Shown: positions 17,432 through 25,810 of the stretch, piece after piece
Numbering within the stretch: the stretch's first letter is position 1
How the letters are laid out: every line of letters begins with the position of its first letter
Assembly (NCBI GenBank): GCA_965232285.1
Contig: CBDDPL010000004.1
Location: forward strand, 4,216,001-4,280,000
Length of the DNA: 64,000 bases
Source of the DNA: Denitrobaculum sp965232285
Lineage (GTDB): Bacteria > Pseudomonadota > Alphaproteobacteria > Kiloniellales > Kiloniellaceae
Direction: 5' to 3'
Notes under the pieces: generated by a model
Seen by the model: only the letters and a program-made list of their open reading frames with translations
Told to the model about the DNA's origin: nothing
The model's database searches: none
Program-made: the position numbers and the translations under genes

Positions 17432-18307
17432 AGCCGCCTGCTTGACGACGTCCGCATGGGTCGCGAAGCGAACGCCCTCAAAGCCCTGTATCCGCTCGAT
17501 GAGCTGTTCCAGAATCCAGATGCGCGAACGATGACCAATATGATGGGGATGCATGGTCAATTGAAAAATGCCTCCTTCTTCATAAGCGGCCTCGAATTCG
17601 CGCCAGAAGATGTCGAATACCGCCTCGGGTGCGGTATAAGGGCGCAGGGTCGAGAAGCGGTTCATATTGAAGTAAACGGCATCATCGCGAATCCAGTCGA
17701 CCGGAAGCTCGACCACACCGGTGGGCTCCCCGTCCAGAAGCAGTTCGTAGCAGTCGTCATCCGCCATCAGCGAGCTGTCGTACAGCAAGCCCATATCACG
17801 GGTAATGCCCAGTGTCTGATCCGAGAAATCCCACGATGGAGTCCGAATGCCGACCGGCCGCTCTCCGGTAATCCGCTCCAGCATGTCGGCGGCCCGCAAT
17901 TGCAGGTCCCGCTCAACGCCTTCCGGCAGCATGGTGTTGCGCTCGTGAATCCAGCCATGCAGCCCCACCTCATGACCTGATGCAACGAAGCCCCGGGTCT
18001 CCTCTGGATAGAGCTGGGCGACAACCGCCGGCACGAAGAAACTGGCGCGAAGGCCGTGGCGCTCGAGCAGACGGAGAATGCGAGGAATACCCTGTCGGTT
18101 TCCGTATTGCCCGCGGCTGAGGTTGTTGATGGAACGGGCACCCTCGCGCAGTTCGCCGGTCTCATGATCGACGTCGAAGGACAGCGCGACTAGACAGCGC
18201 GCATTGTCTTCCCATGTTTCCGGCTTTAGCCTGCGCCCGGCCCGCACCTGGTTCACTTTATGGCGCCAGGTCGCTTCGCACCATTGCCAGGGTTCTTTCT
18301 CTTGCAT
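17420..18307 (-). CDS. Polysaccharide deacetylase-family amidohydrolase
   Basis: NodB-homology hydrolase (carbohydrate esterase family 4 fold), 295 residues from ATG at 18307. The metal-binding Asp pair is in ALSFDVDHET near residue 45; the His motif is in HEVGLHGWIHERN near residue 135 (H-x3-H type). RTPSWDFSDQTLGI carries the conserved Arg and Trp, and a late H is in LTMHPHHIG. There is no signal peptide. This cytosolic type (PuuE/PgdA-like) often opens imides, lactams or N-acyl bonds rather than polysaccharide. It is the last gene of the TRAP operon (iclR to here), so it probably hydrolyses the imported compound or a product of it. Confidence 0.85.
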   Translation of the reverse strand: MQEKEPWQWCEATWRHKVNQVRAGRRLKPETWEDNARCLVALSFDVDHETGELREGARSINNLSRGQYGNRQGIPRILRLLERHGLRASFFVPAVVAQLYPEETRGFVASGHEVGLHGWIHERNTMLPEGVERDLQLRAADMLERITGERPVGIRTPSWDFSDQTLGITRDMGLLYDSSLMADDDCYELLLDGEPTGVVELPVDWIRDDAVYFNMNRFSTLRPYTAPEAVFDIFWREFEAAYEEGGIFQLTMHPHHIGHRSRIWILEQLIERIQGFEGVRFATHADVVKQAAGAG

Positions 18308-18362
18308 CGGATCTCTCAATCTTAAAGTGCCCTTGCAGCGCTTTCGTTTGCGGGCCGGCCAG

Positions 18363-19412
18363 TTATGCGACGGCCGCCGTCCGAAGTCTGTCGTTCAACT
18401 GCCGCAGATCGTGAAGATGCTCGATCGAAGTCGCGGCTTCGCCGTCTTCAATCCGCGCCAGCAATTCCAGCATGCGCCGGTTCAGTGGCATATCGAGGCC
18501 ATGTTTCCGGGCAGCCTGAAAGACCGGCCGGTAGTGATGGTGTTTTTCGGTGCGACGCTTTCGCACGACCAGATCCCGCCAGATGCCCGAGCGAACTTTG
18601 GTGTAACCCCGCAGTCGCTTCACATGCCGCGCCATCTGGGAATTCATGAGAGCCTGATCGCGATTGTGCGCCGGATAGAGGAGATTGGGATCCCAGTCAT
18701 CGAAGGACACAAAGGTCACGCCCTCGTGGGCAGCGACTTCGAGAACCTCACTTGCCAGATTGGTCATCAAACCGGTGAAAGCGGGGTCTTCGAAGAGATC
18801 GGCAATCTCTTCGTTGGTCAGTGCCGTCGCGGTCAGTATCGCCCCATAGGCCAGCTTCGACCAGAGCAGACCGAGAATGTTGTCGCTCAAGGTTATGCGG
18901 TCCAGACAGGAAAGCACCTCAAGCAGGCGGCTTATGCGCGGCGTGGTTTGTCCGTGCAGTTCGCCAACGCTCAGCGCCCCCTTGCCGCCATAGGCGATCA
19001 CGCCGGCCCCCTGATAATCGGCGAAGATGTTCGTAAAACCGCCGACCGTCTGTTCCGCACCGATCAGTCCGACGATATCCGCTTCACAGAGGCCGTTCTG
19101 GATCGAGACCACGAAAGTCTCTTCATCGAAACGCGACGCGAAAGGTGTCAGTGCCTCGATGCTGTGCTGCGCCTTCACGCACAGCAGGATACATTCGAAA
19201 CCGTCCGGCTGGGCAAGCCGCTCCGCAGGTGTCCAGGCGGGCAGGCGAAGCGAGAACTCGTCATCACCAGAGAGTATTTTCAAGCCGCTTTCCGACACGC
19301 GCGCGATGTGTTCGGGATCGAGATCGACGATTTCGACGTCTCTGCCGCCGCGCGCCAGTTGGGCCGCGATCACCCCGCCGATGGCGCCTGCGCCGATTAT
19401 GGTGATTTTCAT
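18363..19412 (-). CDS. 2-dehydropantoate 2-reductase family oxidoreductase (second copy)
   Basis: ApbA/PanE-superfamily dehydrogenase of 349 residues; ATG at 19412 with AGGGCAG upstream. The Rossmann motif GAGAIGGVIAAQLARGG starts near residue 7, and the nucleotide-binding strand is followed by VKAQHS. The C-terminal domain has LLWSKLAYGAILTATAL and the SGIWRDLVVRKRRTE motif also present in the copy at 3832-4851. It lies between the TRAP genes and the deacetylase, so it is more likely catabolic than part of pantothenate synthesis. A 122-base gap with a hairpin separates it from dctP. Confidence 0.87.
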   Translation of the reverse strand: MKITIIGAGAIGGVIAAQLARGGRDVEIVDLDPEHIARVSESGLKILSGDDEFSLRLPAWTPAERLAQPDGFECILLCVKAQHSIEALTPFASRFDEETFVVSIQNGLCEADIVGLIGAEQTVGGFTNIFADYQGAGVIAYGGKGALSVGELHGQTTPRISRLLEVLSCLDRITLSDNILGLLWSKLAYGAILTATALTNEEIADLFEDPAFTGLMTNLASEVLEVAAHEGVTFVSFDDWDPNLLYPAHNRDQALMNSQMARHVKRLRGYTKVRSGIWRDLVVRKRRTEKHHHYRPVFQAARKHGLDMPLNRRMLELLARIEDGEAATSIEHLHDLRQLNDRLRTAAVA

Positions 19413-19498
19413 CTCTGCCCTTCCTGGCGCCCGTGACCCTTTGATCTCGTCAAGATCCCTTTGCGACGACTGTTCCCGCAGGGGAACGAAGCGCCCGA

Positions 19499-19518
19499 CT
19501 CGCCCACAGTGGGGCGAG
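19499..19518 (-). terminator. Hairpin between dctP and the downstream reductase gene
   Basis: CTCGCCC / GGGCGAG, a 7-bp perfect stem with a 6-base loop. It lies 17 bases after the dctP stop. A second small hairpin (GTTCCC / GGGAAC) lies just beyond. There is no T-tract, so it is more likely an RNA-stability element or a partial terminator that raises binding-protein output. Confidence 0.4.
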
Positions 19519-19534
19519 CCAGAGGGAGGCGCGA

Positions 19535-20569
19535 TTACTGCTTTTTGAGATTCCGCTCATAGGCTTCGCGGAACTGATTGTAGACCTCGGTCGCGGGATA
19601 GCCGGCAGCGTCCTGCTCGGCCAGCCAGGCCGCGGTGATCGGCGCGAGCCGTTCGGCAACCTGTTTGATAACGTCGTCATCAACCTGGTAGAGCGTAACG
19701 CCCGCGTCGCTGACCCGGTCCCATGCGCCGCTGGTGTACTGGTCCACATAGCTGCCGAGGTCGTGGGCCATCTGCTCGCTGGCCTGCTCGATAGCTTTCT
19801 GTGCTTTCTCCGGCAGGGCGTTGAAGCGATCCAGATTAATCGAGAACACGCCGCCCCAACCATTCAGAGGCAGGTTCGTCACCGAGTTCTCCAGAACCTG
19901 GACGAACTGATAGTCGATCAGTGAGGTGCTCGAACCCCAGTAGCCGTCGACGGTGCCCTTCCGCAGAGCCTCAAGCGACTCCGACGCGCTGACCGCGACC
20001 GGGATGATCCCCAGGGCGGCAGCAGCCTGATCGTGCAGGCCGCCCGAGGTCCGCAGTTTGAGCTTGGAGAAATCCTCGATCGAGACCGGCTTCCCCTCCA
20101 CCGTCGAGATCGAGTAGGTGGACCAGATGATGGGGATGATCGGTTTCAGATTCATCTTCGCCAGATAGTCCGACATCGGCGGCTTGTTCAGCACTTCCCA
20201 CCAGGCCATCGTGCCCGCTTCGACATCCTCATAGAGGTTGGGCAGCATGGGGATATCCATCAGGGGCAGGGAATTCTGGATATAGAGCGTATAGCCGGCA
20301 TCCAGAGCCCCCGAACCGACGAGGCGGTAAATGTCCTTGGCTTTGCCCATCTGCGAGTTCGGGAAATGCTGAAACTGCACCTGTCCCTCGCTCAGCTCCG
20401 TCACCCTTTTCATCCAGGGTTCGACGGCGTTGACCGTCAGGTTGTGCTGAGGGGTGAGGTGCGTGCCGAAGCGCAGCGTCACGGCGTCTTCCGCGATGCT
20501 TTGTTGTACGCCAAGGCTCGATGCTAAGAGCGCGGCAGCGGCGACGCTGAGTCTAGGAATGAGTTTCAT
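19535..20569 (-). CDS. dctP: TRAP transporter solute-binding subunit (DctP family)
   Basis: Periplasmic binding protein of a tripartite ATP-independent transporter, 344 residues. The signal peptide is about 1-26 (AAAALLASSLGVQQSIAEDA). The conserved Arg that clamps the ligand carboxylate lies in SIEDFSKLKLRTSGGLHDQAAAALG near residue 150, and the helix after it is typical of DctP. The C-terminus is short and basic. It lies downstream of dctQ and dctM in one operon controlled by an IclR regulator. The ligand is probably an organic acid, since TRAP binding proteins need a carboxylate; its identity is not readable here. Confidence 0.92.
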   Translation of the reverse strand: MKLIPRLSVAAAALLASSLGVQQSIAEDAVTLRFGTHLTPQHNLTVNAVEPWMKRVTELSEGQVQFQHFPNSQMGKAKDIYRLVGSGALDAGYTLYIQNSLPLMDIPMLPNLYEDVEAGTMAWWEVLNKPPMSDYLAKMNLKPIIPIIWSTYSISTVEGKPVSIEDFSKLKLRTSGGLHDQAAAALGIIPVAVSASESLEALRKGTVDGYWGSSTSLIDYQFVQVLENSVTNLPLNGWGGVFSINLDRFNALPEKAQKAIEQASEQMAHDLGSYVDQYTSGAWDRVSDAGVTLYQVDDDVIKQVAERLAPITAAWLAEQDAAGYPATEVYNQFREAYERNLKKQ

Positions 20570-20598
20570 GCTTTTCCTCCTCCAGGGAAATTTTGGTT

Positions 20599-21102
20599 TT
20601 ATCTATGGTGTTGCTGTTCGGGGACTGAGCCTGTCCTCGTTAGGGACAGGAACAACTCACACACAAGGCGCAGGCAAAAGAGACCGCCGCCCAGGGGCAT
20701 CCAGACCAGAGCCAGCCAGATGGGCCAGCGGATCAGGCCGGACGTCAGAATGGCGCTTTGATAGGCGGATACCGTGTTCTGCCAGCCGACGTAGGTGATG
20801 AGGCCGAAGACAAACAGTCCGATGAGAATGTCGATGATTTGAAGGCCGGAGCGGACGACGGACGGCATCCGCTCGCGCAGCAGGCTGATCCCGACATGCG
20901 CCTTCTTCATCCAGACATACCCGATCAGCGGAAAGATCATGGCCGGCATCAGATATTCTTCGATCAGTACATAGACCCCGGTGATCGGCCGATCGATGAG
21001 ATTGCGGCCCAGGGCGTCGATGCCCACGATCGACATCACAGCAAAGAGGCCGAGACAGGCGATGGCGACGAAGAGCGCGTCTATTTTGTCAACGATTCGC
21101 AT
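20599..21102 (-). CDS. dctQ: TRAP transporter small membrane subunit (DctQ family)
   Basis: Four-helix inner-membrane protein of 167 residues. Hydrophobic segments lie at about 10-30, 48-65, 90-112 and 128-148. The family pattern R-PITGVYVLIEEYLMPAMIF and KKAHVGISLLRERMP is present. It starts 8 bases after the dctM stop, and dctP follows after 29 bases, the order M-Q-P reversed from the classical P-Q-M. Confidence 0.9.
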   Translation of the reverse strand: MRIVDKIDALFVAIACLGLFAVMSIVGIDALGRNLIDRPITGVYVLIEEYLMPAMIFPLIGYVWMKKAHVGISLLRERMPSVVRSGLQIIDILIGLFVFGLITYVGWQNTVSAYQSAILTSGLIRWPIWLALVWMPLGGGLFCLRLVCELFLSLTRTGSVPEQQHHR

Positions 21103-21110
21103 GATGCTTA

Positions 21111-22388
21111 TCAGATCAAAGCCAGTGACAGCCAGGGCACGCAGAACAGTAGCGCGATGACCGCCACCTCGGCGATCAGGAAAGGCCCGACGCCGGCAAA
21201 GGTCTCTTCAAGAGATTCGTTGGCGGCGCCGGAGGCCACGTAGCAATTGAGCCCGACCGGCGGCGTCACCAGACCGGTTTCCGCGGCGGCGACGATCAGA
21301 ACGGCGAACCAGTAGACATCGAAACCCAGGTTTTCGACGATGGGCACGGACAGGGGCAAGGTCAGGAACAGGATGGCGACCTGGTCCATGAAGAAACCCA
21401 GGACGGCGTACAGCACCACGAGGAACAGCACGATGAGCGAGGCTTCGACAGGCAGAGCGCTGATGTAGGCCACGACCTGATTGGTGACCTGGGTCAGGGT
21501 CAGATAGTAGCCGAAGAAGGCGGCGCAAACGATGATCGAAAAGATCATGGTGGTCGTGACCAGCGACTTGCGCAGCGAGGTATGAACCTTTTCGAACGTC
21601 AGCCGCCCCATGAAGAGCGGGATCAGAAAGGCCCCCAGCGCGGAGATGCCGGCGGCTTCGGTAATGGTGACGAAACCGGAATAGAGACAGGTAAAAACCA
21701 CGAGCATCAACAGCAGGACGGGCCAGAGATGCCGCAGTGCGCCGAGCTTCTCCCGCAGCGGCACCGGATCGCTCAGCGAGGGCGCGTCCTGGGGGCGTAG
21801 CCTGTGCCAGATCACCACCACGACACAATAAGACAGCGCCGTGATGATGCCCGGAATGATCGCGGCCCGGAACAGGTCCGTGATGGAGTATTCGGAGATC
21901 AGCCCGAAGATGATGAGCGTTCCGCTGGGCGGGATCATGATCGCCAGCGTGCCGCTGATGCTGACCGCGCCCATGGAGAGACGTGTGGAATAGCCGTGCC
22001 GTTTCATCTCGGGCACGGCCGCCGATGCCAGCGTGCTCGCCGAGGCGGTGCTGGTGCCGCAAAGGGCGCCAAGCCCGGCACCCGAAATGATCGTCGCGAT
22101 CGCGAGGCCGCCGGGCCAGCGGCCCACCCACTTTTGCGCCACGCCGAAAAGATCCTGGGTCAGGTTAGAGACGGTCAGAAACTGCGCCATCAGGATGAAG
22201 AGTGGTATCGAAAGCAGCTCGTAGTGGGCGACGCTGGTGTAGGCCGAGGTCGAAAAGACCCCGAGCAGCGTCTGCGTCCCGCCCAAAAGATAAAGCCCGA
22301 GCGCGCCCGAAATCCCCATCGCGAGAAAGACCGGTGTCCCCAGGGCGAGGAAGACAAAAAGCAGAACCAGTGGCAGGAAGGTCAGCAT
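21111..22388 (-). CDS. dctM: TRAP transporter large permease subunit (DctM family)
   Basis: The ion-coupled transport subunit, 425 residues with about 12 hydrophobic helices. Conserved DctM features include GTPVFLAMGISGALGLYLLG at the start, GLGALCGTSTASASTLASAAVPEMKRHGYS near residue 110 (substrate/Na+ region), and IPPSGTLIIFGLISEYSI. The second half has the matching repeat with ETGLVTPPVGLNCYV. Its ATG overlaps the SDR stop (TGATG), so the two are translationally coupled. It belongs to the iclR-led operon. Confidence 0.93.
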   Translation of the reverse strand: MLTFLPLVLLFVFLALGTPVFLAMGISGALGLYLLGGTQTLLGVFSTSAYTSVAHYELLSIPLFILMAQFLTVSNLTQDLFGVAQKWVGRWPGGLAIATIISGAGLGALCGTSTASASTLASAAVPEMKRHGYSTRLSMGAVSISGTLAIMIPPSGTLIIFGLISEYSITDLFRAAIIPGIITALSYCVVVVIWHRLRPQDAPSLSDPVPLREKLGALRHLWPVLLLMLVVFTCLYSGFVTITEAAGISALGAFLIPLFMGRLTFEKVHTSLRKSLVTTTMIFSIIVCAAFFGYYLTLTQVTNQVVAYISALPVEASLIVLFLVVLYAVLGFFMDQVAILFLTLPLSVPIVENLGFDVYWFAVLIVAAAETGLVTPPVGLNCYVASGAANESLEETFAGVGPFLIAEVAVIALLFCVPWLSLALI

Positions 22389-23281
22389 CAGCCCATGCCA
22401 TCGCGATGATCGTAACCGGCCGTTTCAGACGCTGCCGTTGGGTCTCGCGGGTCCGAATCCCGGGAGCCCGGATCTCGGGGGTCAGTCTGGGGCGGCAGCT
22501 TCAGGTCGCCCGCAGTGCTCCCCCCATCCACGAAGATCGACGTTCCGGTGATGAAGGAAGCCTCATCGGAACAGAGGAAGCGAATGGCCAGGGGCGCGTC
22601 GGCAGGCCCCGAAAAGCGGCCGAGCGGGATGTTGGCATTGGCCGCCTCGACATAGTGATCGCCGAGTTCGCTGGCAGTCCCGCCGGGAATAAGACCCGGC
22701 GAGACGGCGTTCACACGAATGCCATGCTGCGCCAGTTCCATGGCATAGCCGCGTGTCAGCATCTCGACCGCGGCTTTCGAAACCGCGTAGGGGATACTGT
22801 GGGTGCGGGGAATCCGGGCCGAACGCGAGATGATGTTCACCACCGCCCCCGCAACACCATGGTCGATCATCAGGCATGTGCTTGCCCGGGTCATAAGCTG
22901 GACCGCGCGCAGGTTGACCGCCATCAGGGAGTCCCAGTCGGCAGCAGTGACGTCGAGCAGCGCTTTGCTCGGATAGAGGCCTGCGTTGTTGATCAGGATA
23001 TCCGGCGCCCCCCAGGCCGCCGCGACCTCTTCATGGAGGTCTTCAATTTCACGTGCCTCGGACAAGTCCACCCTGGAGATCTTTACCGGCTGGCCGGCTT
23101 CAAACTCTGAGGCTGCGACCTTCAACCCCGCTTCATCCTTGTCGACGAGCCAAAGCGCCGCCCCGTCCTGCGCAAAGATCCGCGCGATCCAGCCACCGAG
23201 GCGACCCGCCGCGCCCGTTACGATGACTTTCTTCGCCGCCGGCCGCGCCGCGTCGCTGTTGTTTCCTGCGTCAGGCGTCAT
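22388..23281 (-). CDS. Short-chain dehydrogenase/reductase
   Basis: Classical SDR, 297 residues, with an N-terminal cofactor motif TGAAGRLGGWIARIF (a GxxxGxG variant), NNAGLYPS, catalytic Ser in NIISRSARI, and the pair YAVSKAAVEML. The usual SDR ends near residue 265 (GTSIFVDGG). The last ~30 residues are a polar tail rich in Asp, Pro and Arg (TDPRDPGSRDSDPRDP) that looks like a low-complexity extension. It overlaps iclR (ATGA) and dctM (TGATG), so it is firmly inside the operon and probably oxidises the imported hydroxy compound. Confidence 0.9.
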   Translation of the reverse strand: MTPDAGNNSDAARPAAKKVIVTGAAGRLGGWIARIFAQDGAALWLVDKDEAGLKVAASEFEAGQPVKISRVDLSEAREIEDLHEEVAAAWGAPDILINNAGLYPSKALLDVTAADWDSLMAVNLRAVQLMTRASTCLMIDHGVAGAVVNIISRSARIPRTHSIPYAVSKAAVEMLTRGYAMELAQHGIRVNAVSPGLIPGGTASELGDHYVEAANANIPLGRFSGPADAPLAIRFLCSDEASFITGTSIFVDGGSTAGDLKLPPQTDPRDPGSRDSDPRDPTAASETAGYDHRDGMG

Positions 23282-24054
23282 CTGGAAACAACCCCCTCCT
23301 GCCCTTGAGGAACGGCATTGCCAAGCTTGGCCTCTATCTTCGCAACGGTTTCTTGCATCCGCGTGACAAGTTCGTCGCGGCGCTGATCAGAGACACGATC
23401 GATATGAGTCAGGATCGATAAGGCCGCTGGCGTGGAATAGCCTTGGATAGGGACCGCAATCGCACAGACCCCCTTCAGGTATTCGCCGTAACTAACGTCA
23501 AATCCGCGGCGTGATACCTCATCAATTTTGGCATGTGTTTCTGAGAGTGTTTCTTCCGTTTCATCGGGCATCAGAAGTGGGAGCAGCGCGGTCCGCTCTT
23601 TGGGGTCCAACTGCGCCAGAATAACCCGGCTCGTCGCTCCCAGCGCCAGAGTCGAAACAAACCCGCGGCCAACGGAAATTTTAGCGCCGTCGCCGCCCAG
23701 CACTTCCTGCACCACGATCTTTTCAAGCCCGGCCCTGACGACCAGCGACACCGTCTCACCCAATCTCCTGCTCAGGGCCTCGATCTCGGAATGCGCGCTG
23801 ATGGAGAGATACTGATGCGAAATCGAGGCCGCGCCCAGTAACGCGATGATTCGCGGACCGATGTGGTAGCCGCCGCTGACCGGATCCTGCAATGCCAGCC
23901 CGGCCGCCTCCATGGACTTCAGGATGCGATGTATGGAACTCCGGCTGACACCGAGTTCTCGGGCGATTCCGGACAAACGGTTGTTGCCCGACGCCATGGC
24001 ATCGAGCGCATCCGCAACTCTCACGACATTCCTGATAGGTTCCTCAGAAACCAT
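23278..24054 (-). CDS. IclR-family transcriptional regulator
   Basis: DNA-binding regulator with an N-terminal winged HTH (RLSGIARELGVSRSSIHRILKSME, about residues 27-50) and a C-terminal IclR effector domain (YLSISAHSEIEALSRRLGETVSL, then ARVILAQLDP-like and SYGEYLKGVCAIAVPIQGYS). I chose ATG at 24054 (AGGA upstream) rather than the more upstream ATG at 24096. The longer form would place the operator palindrome inside the coding sequence and has a tyrosine-rich N-terminus unlike the family. It heads the SDR-TRAP-reductase-deacetylase operon and most likely autoregulates it, with the transported acid or a product as effector (inference). Confidence 0.9.
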   Translation of the reverse strand: MVSEEPIRNVVRVADALDAMASGNNRLSGIARELGVSRSSIHRILKSMEAAGLALQDPVSGGYHIGPRIIALLGAASISHQYLSISAHSEIEALSRRLGETVSLVVRAGLEKIVVQEVLGGDGAKISVGRGFVSTLALGATSRVILAQLDPKERTALLPLLMPDETEETLSETHAKIDEVSRRGFDVSYGEYLKGVCAIAVPIQGYSTPAALSILTHIDRVSDQRRDELVTRMQETVAKIEAKLGNAVPQGQEGVVSR

Positions 24055-24059
24055 TATGT

Positions 24060-24093
24060 TCCTATATATTGAACTGTAATTCCATATATAGGA
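24060..24093. promoter_or_regulatory. Inverted-repeat operator in front of iclR
   Basis: TCCTATATAT and ATATATAGGA form a perfect 10-bp inverted repeat around a 14-base spacer, ending 6 bases before the iclR ATG. Each half is itself nearly symmetric (GTTC-N9-GAAC at 24058-24074; TTCC-N7-GGA at 24081-24093), which would suit two IclR dimers or a tetramer. The AT-rich core could also contain the promoter -10 element. Confidence 0.6.
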
Positions 24094-24391
24094 CATACTA
24101 TCCGATAAGAAGGAACTGTCAAGAAACAGGCCTGCCCGCGAGAAAACGACGCGACCAGAGGCCGGTCACTGACGCCACGCGGGTTTTAAAATGCTATGGA
24201 CTGGCAAACAGTTTACGGGTGCCGAAGGTAGAACTCCCAAAGCCTCAAAGGCCCGAGAGACCGACGACGCTTTGTACCAGAGCATGGGTAACACTCTTGG
24301 CACCTGGTCTCTTGCCGGAGGTGTTGATGGCGTTGAAAGGCATGACGCCCGCCCCCGGATCAATGGAGGCGCGGCCTTGATTGATCACTCC
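24094..24391. other. Non-coding stretch between iclR and tonB
   Basis: No credible gene is seen in these ~300 bases. The right end holds a hairpin at 24358-24386, just after the tonB stop: GATCAAT / ATTGATC, with a further inner AGGC / GCCT pairing. It is probably the end of the long siderophore operon transcript, but it lacks a T-tract on the minus strand. Confidence 0.5.
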
Positions 24392-25390
24392 TCATCGCAG
24401 GTAGAATGCAATGGGGACGGCAAAGGTGAAACGCTCGGCCGGAACGTCGGCCGGCGCCTTCGGCAAGGGTTCTGCACGCTCCAGCATCGCCGTGACCTCG
24501 GCATCGAGCAGCTTGTGGCCCGAGCTTTGTGTGATGCTATGGGAGAGCACGCGGCCGTCGCGGTCCATGACAAACCTCAGGACAGCGGTACCCTGCTGCC
24601 GTCGGGATCGCGCCCGCCGGGGATACTTCTTGTGCTTTTCGAGAAAAGCCTGAATGAGCGCGCGGAAATCTGCCCAAGCGCCTGGCGGGCTTCCTCCCGC
24701 ATTCGCCACACCACTGCCGGCCCCCGGTTTTTGTTTCGTACCGGATCGGCCGGCACTTCCCGCCGTCGTCTCGACTTCAGCGGGCTTGACGCGCGGTTTC
24801 TTGTCGGTGGTCCGGGTTTTGTCGGGAGTTGACGGTTTGAGCGCATCGGGTTGCTTAGCCTCAACCACCTGTTTGACGGCAGGCTTTTGTTTCCTTGGCC
24901 GCGCCGGTTTTGCCGGCGGTGGTGGCGGCGTCTTACGGGCGACAACTTCCTGAGCGATGGTCTCGACCGTTGCTTCTGCCGCCTCGACGTCAACGGCCTC
25001 GACTTCCTCCGTGACATCTTCAATGGGTTTGTCAGCTTCCAAATCCCGGGCGGTTTCGATTTCAACGGCCTCGACCATCTCGGCGACGATGTCGCTGGAA
25101 AGCTCCTCCTCTTCGACCGTTTCCGGCAGCGCCTCGGAGATCTCTGTAACCTCCTGCGCCTCTTCCAGGAGTTCACTGTCTTGGACAGGGGCTGAAGTTT
25201 CCTCGACACTGCCGGGCGCGCCTCCGGCCGCCCCCAGGTCGATCTGAATTCCGCCAACGCCGTACTGCGGAGATCCCGAGGAGGGCTTCTGCCAGAACAG
25301 CATGAAGGCAAATGCCACATGCACAAACAGCGACAACAGCATGACCGTCGCGACGTGCCGGTGGGAGATCAGGCCCGTGGGATCGTGCAT
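24392..25390 (-). CDS. tonB: TonB-family energy transducer
   Basis: 332-residue periplasm-spanning protein that couples the proton motive force to outer-membrane receptors. It has an N-terminal transmembrane helix (about 13-33, VATVMLLSLFVHVAFAFMLF), a long acidic segment (about 60-155, many Glu/Val), then a Pro/Lys-rich region (TPPPPPAKPARPRKQKP). The globular C-terminal TonB domain (about 245-332) has YPRRARSRRQQGTAVLRFVM and ends FTFAVPIAFYLR. ATG at 25390 is preceded by AAGGA. It is the last gene of the iron operon; exbB and exbD are not in the window, so it must use those encoded elsewhere. Confidence 0.93.
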   Translation of the reverse strand: MHDPTGLISHRHVATVMLLSLFVHVAFAFMLFWQKPSSGSPQYGVGGIQIDLGAAGGAPGSVEETSAPVQDSELLEEAQEVTEISEALPETVEEEELSSDIVAEMVEAVEIETARDLEADKPIEDVTEEVEAVDVEAAEATVETIAQEVVARKTPPPPPAKPARPRKQKPAVKQVVEAKQPDALKPSTPDKTRTTDKKPRVKPAEVETTAGSAGRSGTKQKPGAGSGVANAGGSPPGAWADFRALIQAFLEKHKKYPRRARSRRQQGTAVLRFVMDRDGRVLSHSITQSSGHKLLDAEVTAMLERAEPLPKAPADVPAERFTFAVPIAFYLR

Positions 25391-25477
25391 GATCTTGTCC
25401 TTGAACAGCCAGAGCGTTTATTTGACGAGTTCAGGTCCAGGATGAATCGTCGTTTTTCACCGCAGCGGAGTTTCATT

Positions 25478-25810
25478 TTAAGCACTCAGGAATAGCGCCA
25501 GGGGAACGAGTATCGGCGATACAACGGCCAAGGACGCGGCGGTGCGGGGCGCGTAGGGCAGCAGGAACCCCAGCCCCAAACCCGCGAGAGACAAGAGGCC
25601 GAACCAGGCCACTGTTCCAATTGCCGCGCCCCAAACCGAAAAGCAGGGCAGCAGTGAGAGCACCAGGCATAACCAGCCCGTACCACGCAAAGAATTTTGC
25701 CTCGAAGCCGAGGGAACACCTGCCCAGACCTGCCGGTAATGGCGCTCCATTGCAAGACAGAGGCAGGTAAAGCCCGTGTAGGCCAGAGCAAGCGCCAACG
25801 CGGCCATCAT
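25478..25810 (-). CDS. DUF3325 membrane protein
   Basis: Small inner-membrane protein of 110 residues with three or four hydrophobic segments (ALALALAYTGFTCLCLAMERHY; GWLCLVLSLLPCFSVWGAAI; GLLSLAGLGLGFLLPYA). The ATG at 25810 overlaps the upstream PepSY stop (ATGA). Genes of this family regularly accompany PepSY-domain and DUF3649 genes next to siderophore receptors, as here. A role in handling the ferric siderophore at the inner membrane is likely, but the mechanism is unknown. Confidence 0.78.
   Translation of the reverse strand: MMAALALALAYTGFTCLCLAMERHYRQVWAGVPSASRQNSLRGTGWLCLVLSLLPCFSVWGAAIGTVAWFGLLSLAGLGLGFLLPYAPRTAASLAVVSPILVPLALFLSA

Noticed and set aside
24191..24832. Plus-strand frame of 213 codons between iclR and tonB
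   Set aside because: Two thirds of it is antisense to tonB; composition is that of a shadow and it has no family features.
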